64,000 nucleotides of DNA from Actinospineispora spinosispora DSM 44797 (GCF_000429025.1 NZ_KE386837.1:172959-236958), one strand, 5' to 3'; counted from the first letter of the stretch, positions 18,233-26,627 are shown. Notes: generated from the letters alone by a model not told the origin. Program-made: numbers and translations.

Positions 18233-20056
18233 GTGCGCCGAGGTCATGCACCGACCACTCTTCTGGACCTCGTCGATCGCAACGCACGGGCGAACCCCGG
18301 GGTCACCGCGATCGTCGACGGTGAGTTGCGCGTGACCTGGCACGCCTATCGCACGCGCGCCAGGGCCATCGCACTCGCGCTCCTGGACCTCGGCGTCACC
18401 AGGGGCGAGGTCGTCGGCCTGCACATGATCAACCGCGCCGAGCACGTGCTGGCCGACGTCGGTGCCCTGATGGCGGGCGCGACCCCGGCCAGCTACTACA
18501 ACACGCTCTCCGCCGAGCAGCTCACCCACGTCGCGCACGACTCTGCGGCGACCGTGGTCATCATCGATGCGCGGCAGCTGCCCCTGTGGCTGGCGATCCG
18601 GGAACGGCTACCCCGTCTGCGGCACATCGTCGCGCTCGATCTGGACCCCGATGAACCGACGCCGACCGGGATCCTGCTGTTCGAACAGTGGGCGGATCAT
18701 GCCGAGAACGAGCTCGCCACCCGCGGTATGCAGGTGGACGCGGCCAGGGCACGCCACGGCCTGGAGGACCCGCTGAGCATCGTCTACACGTCCGGCACCA
18801 CCGGGCAGCCCAAAGGGACGCTCGTCAGCCAGTCCTCGGTCTGGTTCATGTTGGACGCCACGACACGGCAACTGGAGGAGCGGAACGGGGGGCCGATCCC
18901 GGTCGGCTGGACGGCGCTGTCCTATCTGCCGCTCGCGCACATGGGGGAGCGGGTGTTCAGCCACTACGCGGCCCTGCGCAACGTCGTGACGGTGGTGTAC
19001 GTCCGCGACATCCACCGGCTGCCGACGGCGCTGAAGGACACCAGGCCCTACATCTTCTTCGGGGTGCCGAGGATCTGGGAGAAGCTCTACAGCGCGGTGC
19101 GGGACAACGCCGCTGGTGGGGGCCCGCTTCGGCGCATGATCGGCCGGACCGCGATCTCGGTGGCGATGGCGGCGGGGAGGGCGACGTACGAGGGGCGCTC
19201 GAAACCGCTGCTCCATCCGGCCATGGAACGGTTCGTCTATCAGCGGGTTCGGACCGCGCTCGGCCTCGACCGGGTGGTGTTCGCCTGGACCGGCGCGGCG
19301 GCGTTGCCCGTCGAGCTGATGGTGTTCTTCCGAGGTATCGGTCTGGCGATCATCGAGGTGTACGGCATGACCGAGGCCGCGTTCGTGACGGTCGTGCCGC
19401 AGGACGCACCTCGGTTGGGCACCGTCGGCACGGTGCTGCCCGGCGTCGAGCTGATGCTGGCCGACGACGACGAGATCCTGGTCAGGGGGCCCAACCTCAC
19501 GCCCGGCTACCTGAACCGGCCGGACGCCACCGCCGAGGCGATCGACGCCAACGGCTGGTTGCACACCGGTGACCTCGGCAGACTCGACCGCGACTACTAC
19601 CTGACGATCATCGGCCGCAAGAAGGAGATGATCATCACCGCCTTCGGGAAGACGATCGCCCCTGGCACCATCGAAGCAACCTTGGCCGAAGGCTCCGAGC
19701 TGATCGGTTCGGTCTTCGTGTACGGCGACGGCAAACCCTGCCTGGTGGCACTCGTGACGCTGTCGGCGAACTGGCGGTCCTGGTGCGATGCCCGAGGTAT
19801 CAGAGCGTCGTCGGCGTCGGCCGCGGTGACCGACGGCCGGGTACGCATGGAGGTCGCCAGGGCGCTCGGTGCGGGCAACGCCAAGCTGTCCCGCGCCGAG
19901 CAGCCGAAGAACTGGACGTTGATCCCGGACGTCTGGGGCGTCGAGACCGGCGAGCTCACCCCGACCCTGAAACTCAAGCGACCGGTCATCACGCAGCGCT
20001 ACCACCACGACCTCGACGCGCTCTACGACCAGCAGAAAGCCGGCTCCTGGTCCTAG
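18233..20056 (+). CDS. long-chain fatty acid-CoA ligase (FadD15/ACSL-like)
   Basis: 607-residue ANL-superfamily adenylating enzyme. P-loop motif YTSGTTGQPKG is near residue 183, A5 motif EVYGMTEAAF, A7 WLHTGDLGRLD, A8 RKKEMIITAFGKTIAP with the unusual Ile-rich form of long-chain ligases, and the C-terminal LTPTLKLKRP catalytic Lys region. The start is GTG 18233. The gene meets the P450 gene head-on: its TAG and the P450 TAG share the CTAG at 20053-20056. It probably activates fatty acids for beta-oxidation or lipid synthesis, possibly the P450 substrate. Confidence 0.9.
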   Translation: MRRGHAPTTLLDLVDRNARANPGVTAIVDGELRVTWHAYRTRARAIALALLDLGVTRGEVVGLHMINRAEHVLADVGALMAGATPASYYNTLSAEQLTHVAHDSAATVVIIDARQLPLWLAIRERLPRLRHIVALDLDPDEPTPTGILLFEQWADHAENELATRGMQVDAARARHGLEDPLSIVYTSGTTGQPKGTLVSQSSVWFMLDATTRQLEERNGGPIPVGWTALSYLPLAHMGERVFSHYAALRNVVTVVYVRDIHRLPTALKDTRPYIFFGVPRIWEKLYSAVRDNAAGGGPLRRMIGRTAISVAMAAGRATYEGRSKPLLHPAMERFVYQRVRTALGLDRVVFAWTGAAALPVELMVFFRGIGLAIIEVYGMTEAAFVTVVPQDAPRLGTVGTVLPGVELMLADDDEILVRGPNLTPGYLNRPDATAEAIDANGWLHTGDLGRLDRDYYLTIIGRKKEMIITAFGKTIAPGTIEATLAEGSELIGSVFVYGDGKPCLVALVTLSANWRSWCDARGIRASSASAAVTDGRVRMEVARALGAGNAKLSRAEQPKNWTLIPDVWGVETGELTPTLKLKRPVITQRYHHDLDALYDQQKAGSWS

Positions 20057-21252
20057 GTGCGCCGGATGCGCAGCGGGAGTGACTCCCAGCCGCGCAGGGT
20101 GTTGTTCGGCTGCCGCACCCCGTCGTCCACCATCTCGATCGTCCGCACGCGCTGGATCAACGCGGCGAGCAGGGCTTCGGCCTCCAACCGGGCGACGTGC
20201 TGGCCGACGCACTGGTGCAGTCCGAAGCCGAATCCGACGTGGCCCGACGGGTCGCGCGTCAGGTCGTAGGTGTCCGGGTCGTCCCAGCGGCGCGGATCCC
20301 GGTTCGCGGCGGCGAGGAACATCAGGATCTTCTTGCCGTCGGGCACCGTGCCGGACCCCGGGATCTGGACGTCCGTGGTGGCCGTGCGGAAGAAGGTCTG
20401 CACCGGGGACGCCCAGCGGATGGCCTCGTCGAACGCGACCCTGGCCAGCGCCGGACGTTCCCGCAGCGCGCGCCACTGCTCGGGATGGACGGCCAGCGCG
20501 TGCAGGACGGCGCCCAGCGCGTGCACGGTCGTGTCGACGCCGGCCGACAGCAGCGAGCGCACGATGAGCGGGGCCTGTTCGGCGGTGATGTCACCCCGGT
20601 CGGCGGCCGCCCAGATCCGGGCGCCGAAGCCGTCCGGGGTGAGCATGTCCCGCGTGCACCGGGTGTTCACCCACGCCGCGTGCTCCGGCGCGGCGTGCGC
20701 ACCGGCCGCTACCAGGTCGTTCGCCGGTCCGAACGTGTTGAACAGGTGGTTGCCGTAGGGCAGCAGGTGGTGGCGGTCCTCGGGCGGCAGCCCCACGGCG
20801 TCGGGGAAGACGCGCAGCGGGAAGGCTTCGGTGAGCTGCTCGACCGCGTCGAACTCGTCGTGTGCGACGACCTCGTCGACCAGCTGTTGAGCGTCGGCGA
20901 ACCACCGCTCGCGCAGCCGGCGCAGCTCGCGCTGGCCGAGGATCGCGGACAACACCCGCCGAGGGGCGTCGTGGCGCGGCGGGTCGGCCTCCAGCAGCAG
21001 GCTCGGTGGCCGCCACGGCTTCTCGAGGCGGAAGTTGGACATGCCGACACCGGCTCCGGACTGGAAGTCCTGCCAGTTCACCAGCGCCGCGTGGACCTGT
21101 TCGTAGCGGGCCATCGCGTAGATGTCGTACCGCCGCAGGTGCACCACCGGGCCCGCGTCGCGCAGCGCGGCGTGCATCGGGTGCGGATCGGCGAGCGTCG
21201 TGAGGTCGAACGGGTCCGCGTCGGACACCGGAATGCGAACGGCAGTGGTCAT
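20053..21252 (-). CDS. cytochrome P450
   Basis: 399 residues, a soluble bacterial P450. The I-helix SAGVDTTVHAL carries the acid-alcohol pair, the ExxR motif is DEAIRWASP, PERF-like ANRDPRRWDDPD, and the heme-binding loop FGFGLHQCVGQ has its Cys at about residue 348. ATG 21252 overlaps the reductase stop by 1 base, so the two are co-translated. The fused upstream reading is a frame continuation, not part of the gene. The substrate is unknown; a fatty-acid or aromatic-methyl substrate would fit the ligase and reductase neighbours. Confidence 0.92.
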   Translation of the reverse strand: MTTAVRIPVSDADPFDLTTLADPHPMHAALRDAGPVVHLRRYDIYAMARYEQVHAALVNWQDFQSGAGVGMSNFRLEKPWRPPSLLLEADPPRHDAPRRVLSAILGQRELRRLRERWFADAQQLVDEVVAHDEFDAVEQLTEAFPLRVFPDAVGLPPEDRHHLLPYGNHLFNTFGPANDLVAAGAHAAPEHAAWVNTRCTRDMLTPDGFGARIWAAADRGDITAEQAPLIVRSLLSAGVDTTVHALGAVLHALAVHPEQWRALRERPALARVAFDEAIRWASPVQTFFRTATTDVQIPGSGTVPDGKKILMFLAAANRDPRRWDDPDTYDLTRDPSGHVGFGFGLHQCVGQHVARLEAEALLAALIQRVRTIEMVDDGVRQPNNTLRGWESLPLRIRRT

Positions 21253-22208
21253 CACACGTCCAGTACGAGTCGGTCGGACAGGGAACGGGACACACAGGGG
21301 AACAGGCAGTCGCCGCGCGCCCGCTGTTCGTCGTCGAGGATCGAGTCGCGGTGGTCGGGTACGCCCTCGAGGACGCCGATCTCGCAGGTGCCGCATGTGC
21401 CCTGCCGGCACGAGGACAGCACGTCCACCCCGGCGGCACGCACCGCGTCGAGCACCGAGATCCCCGGCGCGACGGTCACCGTGGTGCCACTGGCGGCCAG
21501 CCGGACCTCGAACGACGTGGCTCGCCGCGGCGCCGGCTGCTCGCGTGCGACGAACCGTTCGGTGCGCAGCGCGTGCCGGGGCCAGGGCAGGCAGGCCTGC
21601 TCGACGGCGGCCAGCAGCGGCGCCGGCCCACAGCAGTAGACCTTGACCTCGTCGCTCGGATCGGCGAGCCCGGTGGCCAGGTCGAGCAGGCCGTGCTCCT
21701 CCTGCGGCACGACCCGCACCCGGTCGCCGTACTCGGCGAGCCGGTCGAGGAACGCCATCGAGGCGCGCCGCCGGCCGCCGTACAGCAACGTCCAGTCGGC
21801 GCCGAGCAGCTGGGCCTGGTGCACCATCGGCAGGATCGGCGTGATGCCGATGCCGCCCGCGACGAACAGGTAGCGCGGCGACGGGACGAGCGGGAAGTTG
21901 TTGCGCGGGCCACCCAGTCCGACGAGGTCCCCGGCGCGCAGGTGTTCGTGCAGGTAGGCGGAGCCGCCTCGGCCCTCGGCCTCGCGCAGGACCGCGACGC
22001 GGTAGCGGAACGGGTCCCAGCGGTCCCCGCACAGGGAGTACTGCCGGGTCATCCCGTTCGGCAGTTCGAGGTCGATGTGCGCCCCCGGTGTCCAGTCGGG
22101 CAGCCGGGCGCCGTCCGGGTCGGCCAGGGTCAGCCCGACGACGTCCTCGGCGAGCTCGTCACGCGCCAGGACGGTGAGCGCGGTGCTGTCTCGACGCGGG
22201 ACCATCAT
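21252..22208 (-). CDS. P450 electron-transfer flavoprotein with 2Fe-2S ferredoxin domain (phthalate dioxygenase reductase family)
   Basis: 318 residues. An FMN/FAD-binding barrel (TRQYSLCGD), an NAD-binding domain (LFVAGGIGITPILPMV; VYCCGPAPLLAAV) and a C-terminal plant-type 2Fe-2S domain with Cys at about 267, 272, 275 and 305 (SSCRQGTCGTC and FPCVSRS) appear in the order of phthalate dioxygenase/vanillate demethylase reductases. It delivers NAD(P)H electrons, almost certainly to the P450 whose start overlaps its stop. Its first codons (MMVPRRDSTALTVL) are duplicated twice upstream in a tandem array (22168-22440). Confidence 0.9.
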   Translation of the reverse strand: MMVPRRDSTALTVLARDELAEDVVGLTLADPDGARLPDWTPGAHIDLELPNGMTRQYSLCGDRWDPFRYRVAVLREAEGRGGSAYLHEHLRAGDLVGLGGPRNNFPLVPSPRYLFVAGGIGITPILPMVHQAQLLGADWTLLYGGRRRASMAFLDRLAEYGDRVRVVPQEEHGLLDLATGLADPSDEVKVYCCGPAPLLAAVEQACLPWPRHALRTERFVAREQPAPRRATSFEVRLAASGTTVTVAPGISVLDAVRAAGVDVLSSCRQGTCGTCEIGVLEGVPDHRDSILDDEQRARGDCLFPCVSRSLSDRLVLDV

Positions 22209-22440
22209 CTGATGGTGCGGTGAGCCGGGTCACGTGCGCGTCCGTTCTTCCGCTGAGCGGAAGGCTGGACTCGCGAGGACGCCTCCGGTTTGAGTGAGGA
22301 CGGTGGGCGCGGTGCTGTCTCGACGGGGGACCGTCGTCTGATGGTGCGGTGAGCGGGGGCTAGCGAGGACGCCTCCGGTTTGCGTGAGGACGGTGAGCGC
22401 GGTGCTGTCTCGAGGCGGGAGCATCATCTGATGGTGCGGC
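22168..22440. repeat. three tandem copies of the reductase gene's 5' end
   Basis: AGGACGGTGAGCGCGGTGCT-type units begin at about 22168, 22297 and 22387, each continuing GTCTCGA..CATCTGATGGTGCGG. On the minus strand each carries a start-like ATG ATG or its remnant followed by codons for P-RDSTALTVL. The first unit is the true N-terminus of the reductase; the other two lie upstream, separated by TCGCGAGGACGCCTCCGG-like spacers. Units 2 and 3 are about 90 bases apart. Confidence 0.85.
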
Positions 22441-22454
22441 GAGTCCGGACTCGC

Positions 22455-22493
22455 GAGAACGCCCCCGGTCCGAAGACCGGGGGCGGCGTTCTC
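22455..22493. terminator. intrinsic-type terminator hairpin after the HbhA-like gene
   Basis: GAGAACGCCCCCGGT pairs with ACCGGGGGCGGCGTTCTC around a CCGAAG loop, 8 bases after the stop of the gene at 22501-23094 (minus strand). Confidence 0.8.
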
Positions 22494-22500
22494 CTAGCTG

Positions 22501-23094
22501 TTACCGGGCTGCCGGCTTGCGCGGGGCGGTCCGGTTCGCGGCCTTGCGCGAGGTGCTGCGCGCGGTGTGCGCGGCCTCGTCGCCCGCGTCCCGCACGGCG
22601 TCGGCGACGTCGTCACCGATCTCGCCCGCCTGTCGCGCGGTGCGCTCGGCGGTGCGCTGGGTCGCTCGCGCGGTGCGCTCGCCGACCGAACGGGTCTCGC
22701 TGCTGAAGCGGTTGAGGGAGTCCTGCGCCACGTCGTGCGCGGCGTCGACGCCCCGGTCCACCCGACGGTCGAAGCGCTCGGTGATGTCCTCGACGTTGCG
22801 CAGTGCACGGGCCACCCTGGGCTCGGTGCGGATGCGCTCGACCCTGACCTCACCGCGGTCGGCGAGCTGGGTGTACGCCCTGCGCGCCTGGCCGGCGACG
22901 TCGTCGACCCGCTGGCGCAGCTCGTCGGCGGTCAGCCTGTCCGGCAGCTCGCTGATCTTGTGCAGTGCCAGGTCGCCGATGCCGATGAACGCCAGCAACG
23001 GTGTGCGAACCAGCTCGAACTGATCGTTCGCAACCTTGCGGGTCCGAGTGCGGATGTTGCGGACATCGGTGGAGTTCGGAAGCGTAACGGCCAT
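22501..23094 (-). CDS. heparin-binding hemagglutinin (HbhA)-like protein
   Basis: 197 residues. The N-terminal part (VANDQFELVRTPLLAFIGIGDLA) is a short hydrophobic/helical region, followed by a long charged coiled-coil-like region and a C-terminal Lys/Arg/Ala/Pro tail (SRKAANRTAPRKPAAR). This is the architecture of mycobacterial HbhA, a surface or lipid-associated protein that binds sulfated glycans. The tail is shorter and more Arg-rich than in Mycobacterium. In soil actinomycetes related proteins may organise lipid inclusions, so an adhesin role is not assumed. AAGGAGATC precedes the ATG. Confidence 0.75.
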   Translation of the reverse strand: MAVTLPNSTDVRNIRTRTRKVANDQFELVRTPLLAFIGIGDLALHKISELPDRLTADELRQRVDDVAGQARRAYTQLADRGEVRVERIRTEPRVARALRNVEDITERFDRRVDRGVDAAHDVAQDSLNRFSSETRSVGERTARATQRTAERTARQAGEIGDDVADAVRDAGDEAAHTARSTSRKAANRTAPRKPAAR

Positions 23095-23152
23095 GATGAT
23101 CTCCTTCCGGCGTTCGCTCTTTCTGTCTGACGTCCCCGACGTTACGCACTAG

Positions 23153-23166
23153 TGCTAGCTCTAGCA
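23153..23166. promoter_or_regulatory. inverted repeat upstream of the HbhA-like gene
   Basis: TGCTAGCTCTAGCA has perfect 6-base arms around CT. It lies 60 bases upstream of the HbhA-like ATG and after the neighbouring MarR gene, a plausible operator; the regulator is unknown. Confidence 0.5.
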
Positions 23167-23224
23167 AGCGCTGTGCTTGCGCAGGTGGGGTGGGTATCCG
23201 CACGTTTAATCTGAGGTCAAGTGG

Positions 23225-23758
23225 TTAGGGGGCGCCGACGTGCGTGTGCGGCGGGTCCCCGAGTGTCGTGTGCAGGTCCGCGAGCAGCACGCGCAGTAGC
23301 TCGGTGAGCGCGGCGCGTTGTTCCGGCGCGAGGCCGGCGATCAGCTCCGCCTCTCTGCCGAGTACTCGGTCGACGAGCTGCTCGACCAGTTCGTGCCCGC
23401 GCGCGGTGAGGGTGACCAGCACGGTGCGTGAGCCGTCTCCGAGGGGTTGTCGCTCGACGAGGCCGTCGCGCTCGGCGCGGCCGATCCGCTGGGAGATCGC
23501 ACCGGCGGTGACCATCGTGCGTTCGGCGAGCTGCCGCGTGCTCAGCTGGTAGGGCGCTCCTGCCCGGCGCAGCACGCTGAGCAGGTCGAGGGTCGCGGTG
23601 TCCGCGCCCGCTTCGGCCAGGACGCGGCGGCGCTCCTCGCCGAGGAGCTTGGCCGCGCGCCAGATGCGGGTCACGATGCCGATGCCCTCCACCGGCGTGC
23701 CGGGACGTTCGCGCAGCCAGGACAGTGCGATGTCGTCGATCGGATCGTCCGGGTCCAT
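23225..23758 (-). CDS. MarR family transcriptional regulator
   Basis: 177 residues with a winged helix: LDLLSVLRRAGAPYQLSTRQ, LAERTMVTAGAISQRIGRAE and the wing DGLVERQPLGDGSRTVLVTLT. The recognition helix is about residues 75-95. It starts at ATG 23758. It is divergent from the SDR gene, with two related palindromes (23771 and 23794) between them, the usual arrangement for autoregulation plus control of the divergent enzyme. Confidence 0.88.
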   Translation of the reverse strand: MDPDDPIDDIALSWLRERPGTPVEGIGIVTRIWRAAKLLGEERRRVLAEAGADTATLDLLSVLRRAGAPYQLSTRQLAERTMVTAGAISQRIGRAERDGLVERQPLGDGSRTVLVTLTARGHELVEQLVDRVLGREAELIAGLAPEQRAALTELLRVLLADLHTTLGDPPHTHVGAP

Positions 23759-23770
23759 GCGCGCTCCTTG

Positions 23771-23784
23771 ATTTAGGTCTAAAT
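23771..23784. promoter_or_regulatory. MarR operator 1
   Basis: ATTTAGGTCTAAAT has perfect 6-base arms. It lies 13 bases upstream of the MarR start. Confidence 0.75.
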
Positions 23785-23793
23785 AACGGCTAC

Positions 23794-23807
23794 GTTTAGG
23801 TCTGAAC
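23794..23807. promoter_or_regulatory. MarR operator 2
   Basis: GTTTAGGTCTGAAC shares TTTAGGTCT with the upstream palindrome, with slightly imperfect symmetry. It lies 22 bases before the SDR start. Confidence 0.68.
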
Positions 23808-23828
23808 GATAGCTGAGAGGAGAACGGA

Positions 23829-24554
23829 ATGACACGCACCATCGTCGTCACCGGTGGTGGCACCGGGATCGGGAAGGCGATCGCCGCGACGTTCGCGGCG
23901 CAGGGCGACTCGGTCGTCATCACCGGGCGCCGCATCGAGCCCCTGAAGGAGGCCTCGGCCGAGCTGGGCGATCGGGTGAGCGTCGCGGTGTGCGACGGCA
24001 CCGACCCTCATCAGGTCGGAGAGTTCGCCCAGGGTCTGACCGGGCCGGTCGACGTCCTGGTCAACTGCGCGGGCGGCAACACCGACTTCGACCGCGACCC
24101 CGCCGACGGCCTCGCGGCACTGGCCGAGAACTGGCGGGTCAACCTGGAGTCCAACCTGATCTCGGCGGTCCTGATGACCGCGGCGCTCGACGACCGGCTC
24201 GCCTCGGGCGGCACGGTCGTACACATCGGTTCCATCGCGGCCGACAAGGGCGCGGGCGCCTACGGCGCGGCGAAGGCCGGACTGGCGTCGTGGAACATCC
24301 AGCTGGCCGCCCAGCTGGGTCCCCGGGGGATCACCGCGAACGTGGTCGCGCCCGGCTACATCGCCGACACCGAGTTCTTCCGAGACAAGCTCACCGACGA
24401 GCGCAGGGACTCACTGATCGCCGCGGCGGCAACCGGCCGAGCAGGCGTCCCCGACGACATAGCGGCCGCGGTCGCCTTCCTGGCGTCCCCCGGCGCCCGC
24501 CAACTGACCGCTCAGGTGATCGCGGTGAACGGCGGAGAGTGGCCCACCCGTTGA
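23829..24554 (+). CDS. SDR family oxidoreductase
   Basis: 241-residue classical short-chain dehydrogenase. The cofactor motif TGGGTGIGKA is at residues 8-17, NCAGG, Ser of HIGSIAAD, and catalytic YGAAKAG with the Tyr-x-x-x-Lys pair. ITGRR at the end of beta 2 suggests NADP(H). The C-terminus QVIAVNGGEW is the usual family end. AGAGGAGAA precedes the ATG. It is divergent from and probably controlled by the MarR protein. The substrate is unknown. Confidence 0.88.
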   Translation: MTRTIVVTGGGTGIGKAIAATFAAQGDSVVITGRRIEPLKEASAELGDRVSVAVCDGTDPHQVGEFAQGLTGPVDVLVNCAGGNTDFDRDPADGLAALAENWRVNLESNLISAVLMTAALDDRLASGGTVVHIGSIAADKGAGAYGAAKAGLASWNIQLAAQLGPRGITANVVAPGYIADTEFFRDKLTDERRDSLIAAAATGRAGVPDDIAAAVAFLASPGARQLTAQVIAVNGGEWPTR

Positions 24555-24569
24555 CGACAGGCGCGGCGC

Positions 24570-24641
24570 CTTCATGATCACCACCGTCTGAGGGCTGTTT
24601 TCGCGCCCGGAAACAGCCGTCAGACGGTGGTGATCATGAAG
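24570..24641. terminator. long bidirectional terminator hairpin
   Basis: A 22-base perfect outer stem (CTTCATGATCACCACCGTCT and its complement) encloses an inner GGCTGTTT/AAACAGCC stem with a TCGCGCCCGG loop. It lies between the convergent SDR and S4-protein genes. Confidence 0.88.
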
Positions 24642-24646
24642 AGCGG

Positions 24647-25009
24647 TTATTGGCTGGAACGCCAGGCGTCGAGGACCCTGCGCTCGCGTTTGGTGGGGCG
24701 ACCGGCGCCTCGGTCGCGGCGGGCCACCGGAAGGACCGGCTGCGGCGGGGGCGGCGGGGTGTTGTCGATGTAGCAGGCGGCGGCCTGTGGCGCGCCGACC
24801 CGCTTCTGGATCACCTGGGTCACCTCGACGATGCGGTTGACCTGGTTGATCCTGGCCCGGACCTCGTCACCGACGGAGATCGTCGTGGCCGGCTTGGCCG
24901 GAATGTCGTTGACCTTCACGTGCCCGGCCCGGCAGGCGGCAGCGGCGTCCGGCCGGGTCTTGGTCAGCCGGACGGCCCACAACCAACGATCGATTCGAGT
25001 GGACTCCAT
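24647..25009 (-). CDS. S4-domain RNA-binding protein (Hsp15/HslR-like)
   Basis: 120 residues. The N-terminal S4 domain is complete (RIDRWLWAVRLTKTRPDAA; CRAGHVKVNDIPAKPAT; VGDEVRAR) and is followed by a basic, proline-rich tail (TPPPPPQPVLP, GRPTKRERR). Hsp15 recycles free 50S subunits carrying nascent chains after heat shock. ATG 25009 puts the S4 domain at residue 5. The longer readings to 25210 run into the repeat element. The Shine-Dalgarno-like GGAAGAGG 7 bases upstream belongs to the first box of repeat copy 25015-25247. Confidence 0.87.
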   Translation of the reverse strand: MESTRIDRWLWAVRLTKTRPDAAAACRAGHVKVNDIPAKPATTISVGDEVRARINQVNRIVEVTQVIQKRVGAPQAAACYIDNTPPPPPQPVLPVARRDRGAGRPTKRERRVLDAWRSSQ

Positions 25010-25014
25010 ATCTG

Positions 25015-25247
25015 GCCTCTTCCGCGCGCCAAAGTTCTCGGCGGACCCTTCGGGCCGCACCGAGAACTTTCCCATGCGGCGGCCCTGGCGGGCCGCTGCA
25101 TGGGGGTTTTTCCTCGCGGCCCCCCATACCCTTCGGGCATGGGGGACCACTCGGAAAAATGTCGCCTTCGGCGACGCGCGCGCTTGCTGCCGCGGCCTGG
25201 GAGCCGCCACTCATGCACTACCCGCCTTCGGGCGCCTTGCGGGGCCA
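25015..25247 (+). repeat. mosaic intergenic element, copy 3
   Basis: It begins with GCCTCTTCCGCGCG. The first hairpin is AAAGTTCTCGG against CCGAGAACTTT, then TTTTTCC..GGAAAAA encloses CCCCCCAT and ATGGGGGAC with a CCCTTCGGGC tip, then GCGCGCTTGCTGCCGCGGCC, GGGAGCCGCCACTC and TGCACTACCCGCC. From about 25110 on it is nearly identical for about 115 bases to the copy at 38501-38749. No gene is visible in the element. Confidence 0.8.
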
Positions 25248-25406
25248 CCCGGAACCGTGCGTCGCCCCATTCCCGGTGCGGGGTGAGGGGGCCCTAGACG
25301 CGACCCGCATCCCCCGACAAACACCTGCACCCCACCAGGAACGCCGTGCACCCGCACCAGGACCGCCTGCGCATGTACACGCGTTTTGAAAGTTGGCTCC
25401 GCGAGT
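25248..25406. other. intergenic, no gene seen
   Basis: The stretch between two mosaic elements is GC-rich with no credible start or coding pattern. The whole 25010-25598 interval therefore holds only repeat elements and this spacer. Confidence 0.6.
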
Positions 25407-25597
25407 CTCCGAAGGAGTTCCGGCGAAGGCCGGGCACTGAATGTCCGCAACCAACGTCGCCGACTCCGTCGGCGGCTCTCCAACCGGCCACAAGCGCGCG
25501 CCCGGGCGAGTCCTCGAGCCTTTTTTTCTGGGAGCACCCCAGCGAGCGTTTACGCGAGCCGGGGTGGTCACAGAAAAATATCGCGCGCGGAACAGGC
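25407..25597 (-). repeat. mosaic intergenic element, copy 2
   Basis: Read on the minus strand it starts one base after the stop codon of the LysM gene with GCCTGTTCCGCGCG. A hairpin with ATTTTTCTGTGACC and GGGTGCTCCCAG arms follows, then a GGAGAGCCGCC block, then TTGCGGACATTCA and GGCCTTCGCCGGAACTCC. It is the closest relative of the copy at 750-930. Confidence 0.78.
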
Positions 25598-25598
25598 G

Positions 25599-26627
25599 TC
25601 AGATATTGCACTTCCCGGCTGAGTAGATCGGGCCCTTGATCACCGGGAGGTTGGACGGCGGGTTGTACTGGGCCGTCACGCCGGTTGCGGTGATCTTGTC
25701 CATGCAGGCGTCGGTCGCGCTCTTCGTGCCGCCCTGGCCGCCGATCCACATGTCTAGGTGGCCGTCCTGACCGGACGGGGCGGGGCTGGCGCCGGTGTCC
25801 TCGGCGATCACGTAGCGCTTGACCGTCGGCAGGTAGAAGCGGCTGCCGGACTTCCAGATGCCGTTGCCCTTGCCGGGGACGGCGACGGTGATCGGGTCGG
25901 CGTAGGTCCCGGTGCCGCCTGCCTCCTTGTGCAGGACGGGCGTGCTGACGATCGAGGAACCGGCGGGGGTGTTGTCCTGGTAGGAGTAGCCGGTCAGCCA
26001 GATCTTCTTCTGCTGGGTCGGCCCGGTCGTCTTGACCGCGTCGGCCTTGGCCGCCGTGGCGACCTTGGTGGGAGTGGCGGCCTTCTTGACGGCGGGCTTG
26101 ACCGCGCCGGGCGTGGCGGCCGCCGCCTTGGAGGCCAGCTTCGCCCAGGTCCCGGTGGGGGCCGCGGTCTTCGCCGGGTCGGTGCTGGGCTTCGGCGTCG
26201 CGATGCTGGACGCCGTCGGCAGCTTCAGCTGTTCACCGGGGTGCAGGACGTTCGGCTGGGTCACCGTGGACTTGTTCGCCTCCCACAGCGCCTTCCAGGT
26301 GACGCCCTTTCCGGCCGCGATCTTGTACATCGTGTCGCCGGGCTGGACGGTGTAGGAGTCCTCCGCTGCCGGCGCGGCGTGCCGGGGCGTGGTCTCCTCG
26401 CGCAGCGCGTGGCGGGGCGCGGGCACCGAGGGTGCGGCGTGCTTCGCGGCGGGGGACGCCGAGGGGAGTGACTCCGACCGGACGGGAGCGGGAGTGTCGG
26501 CAGCGGCGGTCGCGGTGGACAGAACCATCGGGACCAGCGCAAACGCCCCGGTGGTTGCGATCGCGGCTGTGCTGACGCCCCGTCCCGTACCGCCGGGGGT
26601 GTGTTTGCGGTGCCGGCCCTTGCTCAT
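25599..26627 (-). CDS. secreted LysM protein with C-terminal double-psi-barrel-like domain
   Basis: 342 residues. Basic N-terminus, hydrophobic signal (VSTAAIATTGAFALVPMVLS) and an Ala/Pro-rich linker. The LysM domain at about residues 90-135 (YTVQPGDTMYKIAAGKGVTW ending LHPGEQLKLP) binds peptidoglycan. An Ala/Lys/Pro/Thr linker leads to a domain of about 130 residues starting KKIWLTGYSYQDNTPAG with YVIAEDTG and HLDMWIGG, like 3D/double-psi beta-barrel cell-wall proteins; the ED..D pattern may be catalytic. Possible role: cell-wall remodelling. I looked for a c-di-AMP riboswitch upstream and could not support one. Confidence 0.8.
   Translation of the reverse strand: MSKGRHRKHTPGGTGRGVSTAAIATTGAFALVPMVLSTATAAADTPAPVRSESLPSASPAAKHAAPSVPAPRHALREETTPRHAAPAAEDSYTVQPGDTMYKIAAGKGVTWKALWEANKSTVTQPNVLHPGEQLKLPTASSIATPKPSTDPAKTAAPTGTWAKLASKAAAATPGAVKPAVKKAATPTKVATAAKADAVKTTGPTQQKKIWLTGYSYQDNTPAGSSIVSTPVLHKEAGGTGTYADPITVAVPGKGNGIWKSGSRFYLPTVKRYVIAEDTGASPAPSGQDGHLDMWIGGQGGTKSATDACMDKITATGVTAQYNPPSNLPVIKGPIYSAGKCNI

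Noticed and set aside
18608..20476. Long minus-strand open frame opposite the acyl-CoA ligase
   Set aside because: Shadow of the ligase gene; no domain pattern and no ribosome site.
20053..22032. Single 659-codon fusion of P450 with upstream sequence
   Set aside because: The upstream part is an out-of-frame reading of the reductase gene; the P450 has its own ATG at 21252 overlapping the reductase stop.
22230..22427. 65-codon minus-strand frame upstream of the reductase
   Set aside because: It is made of two duplicated copies of the reductase N-terminus; kept as a repeat observation, not as a gene.
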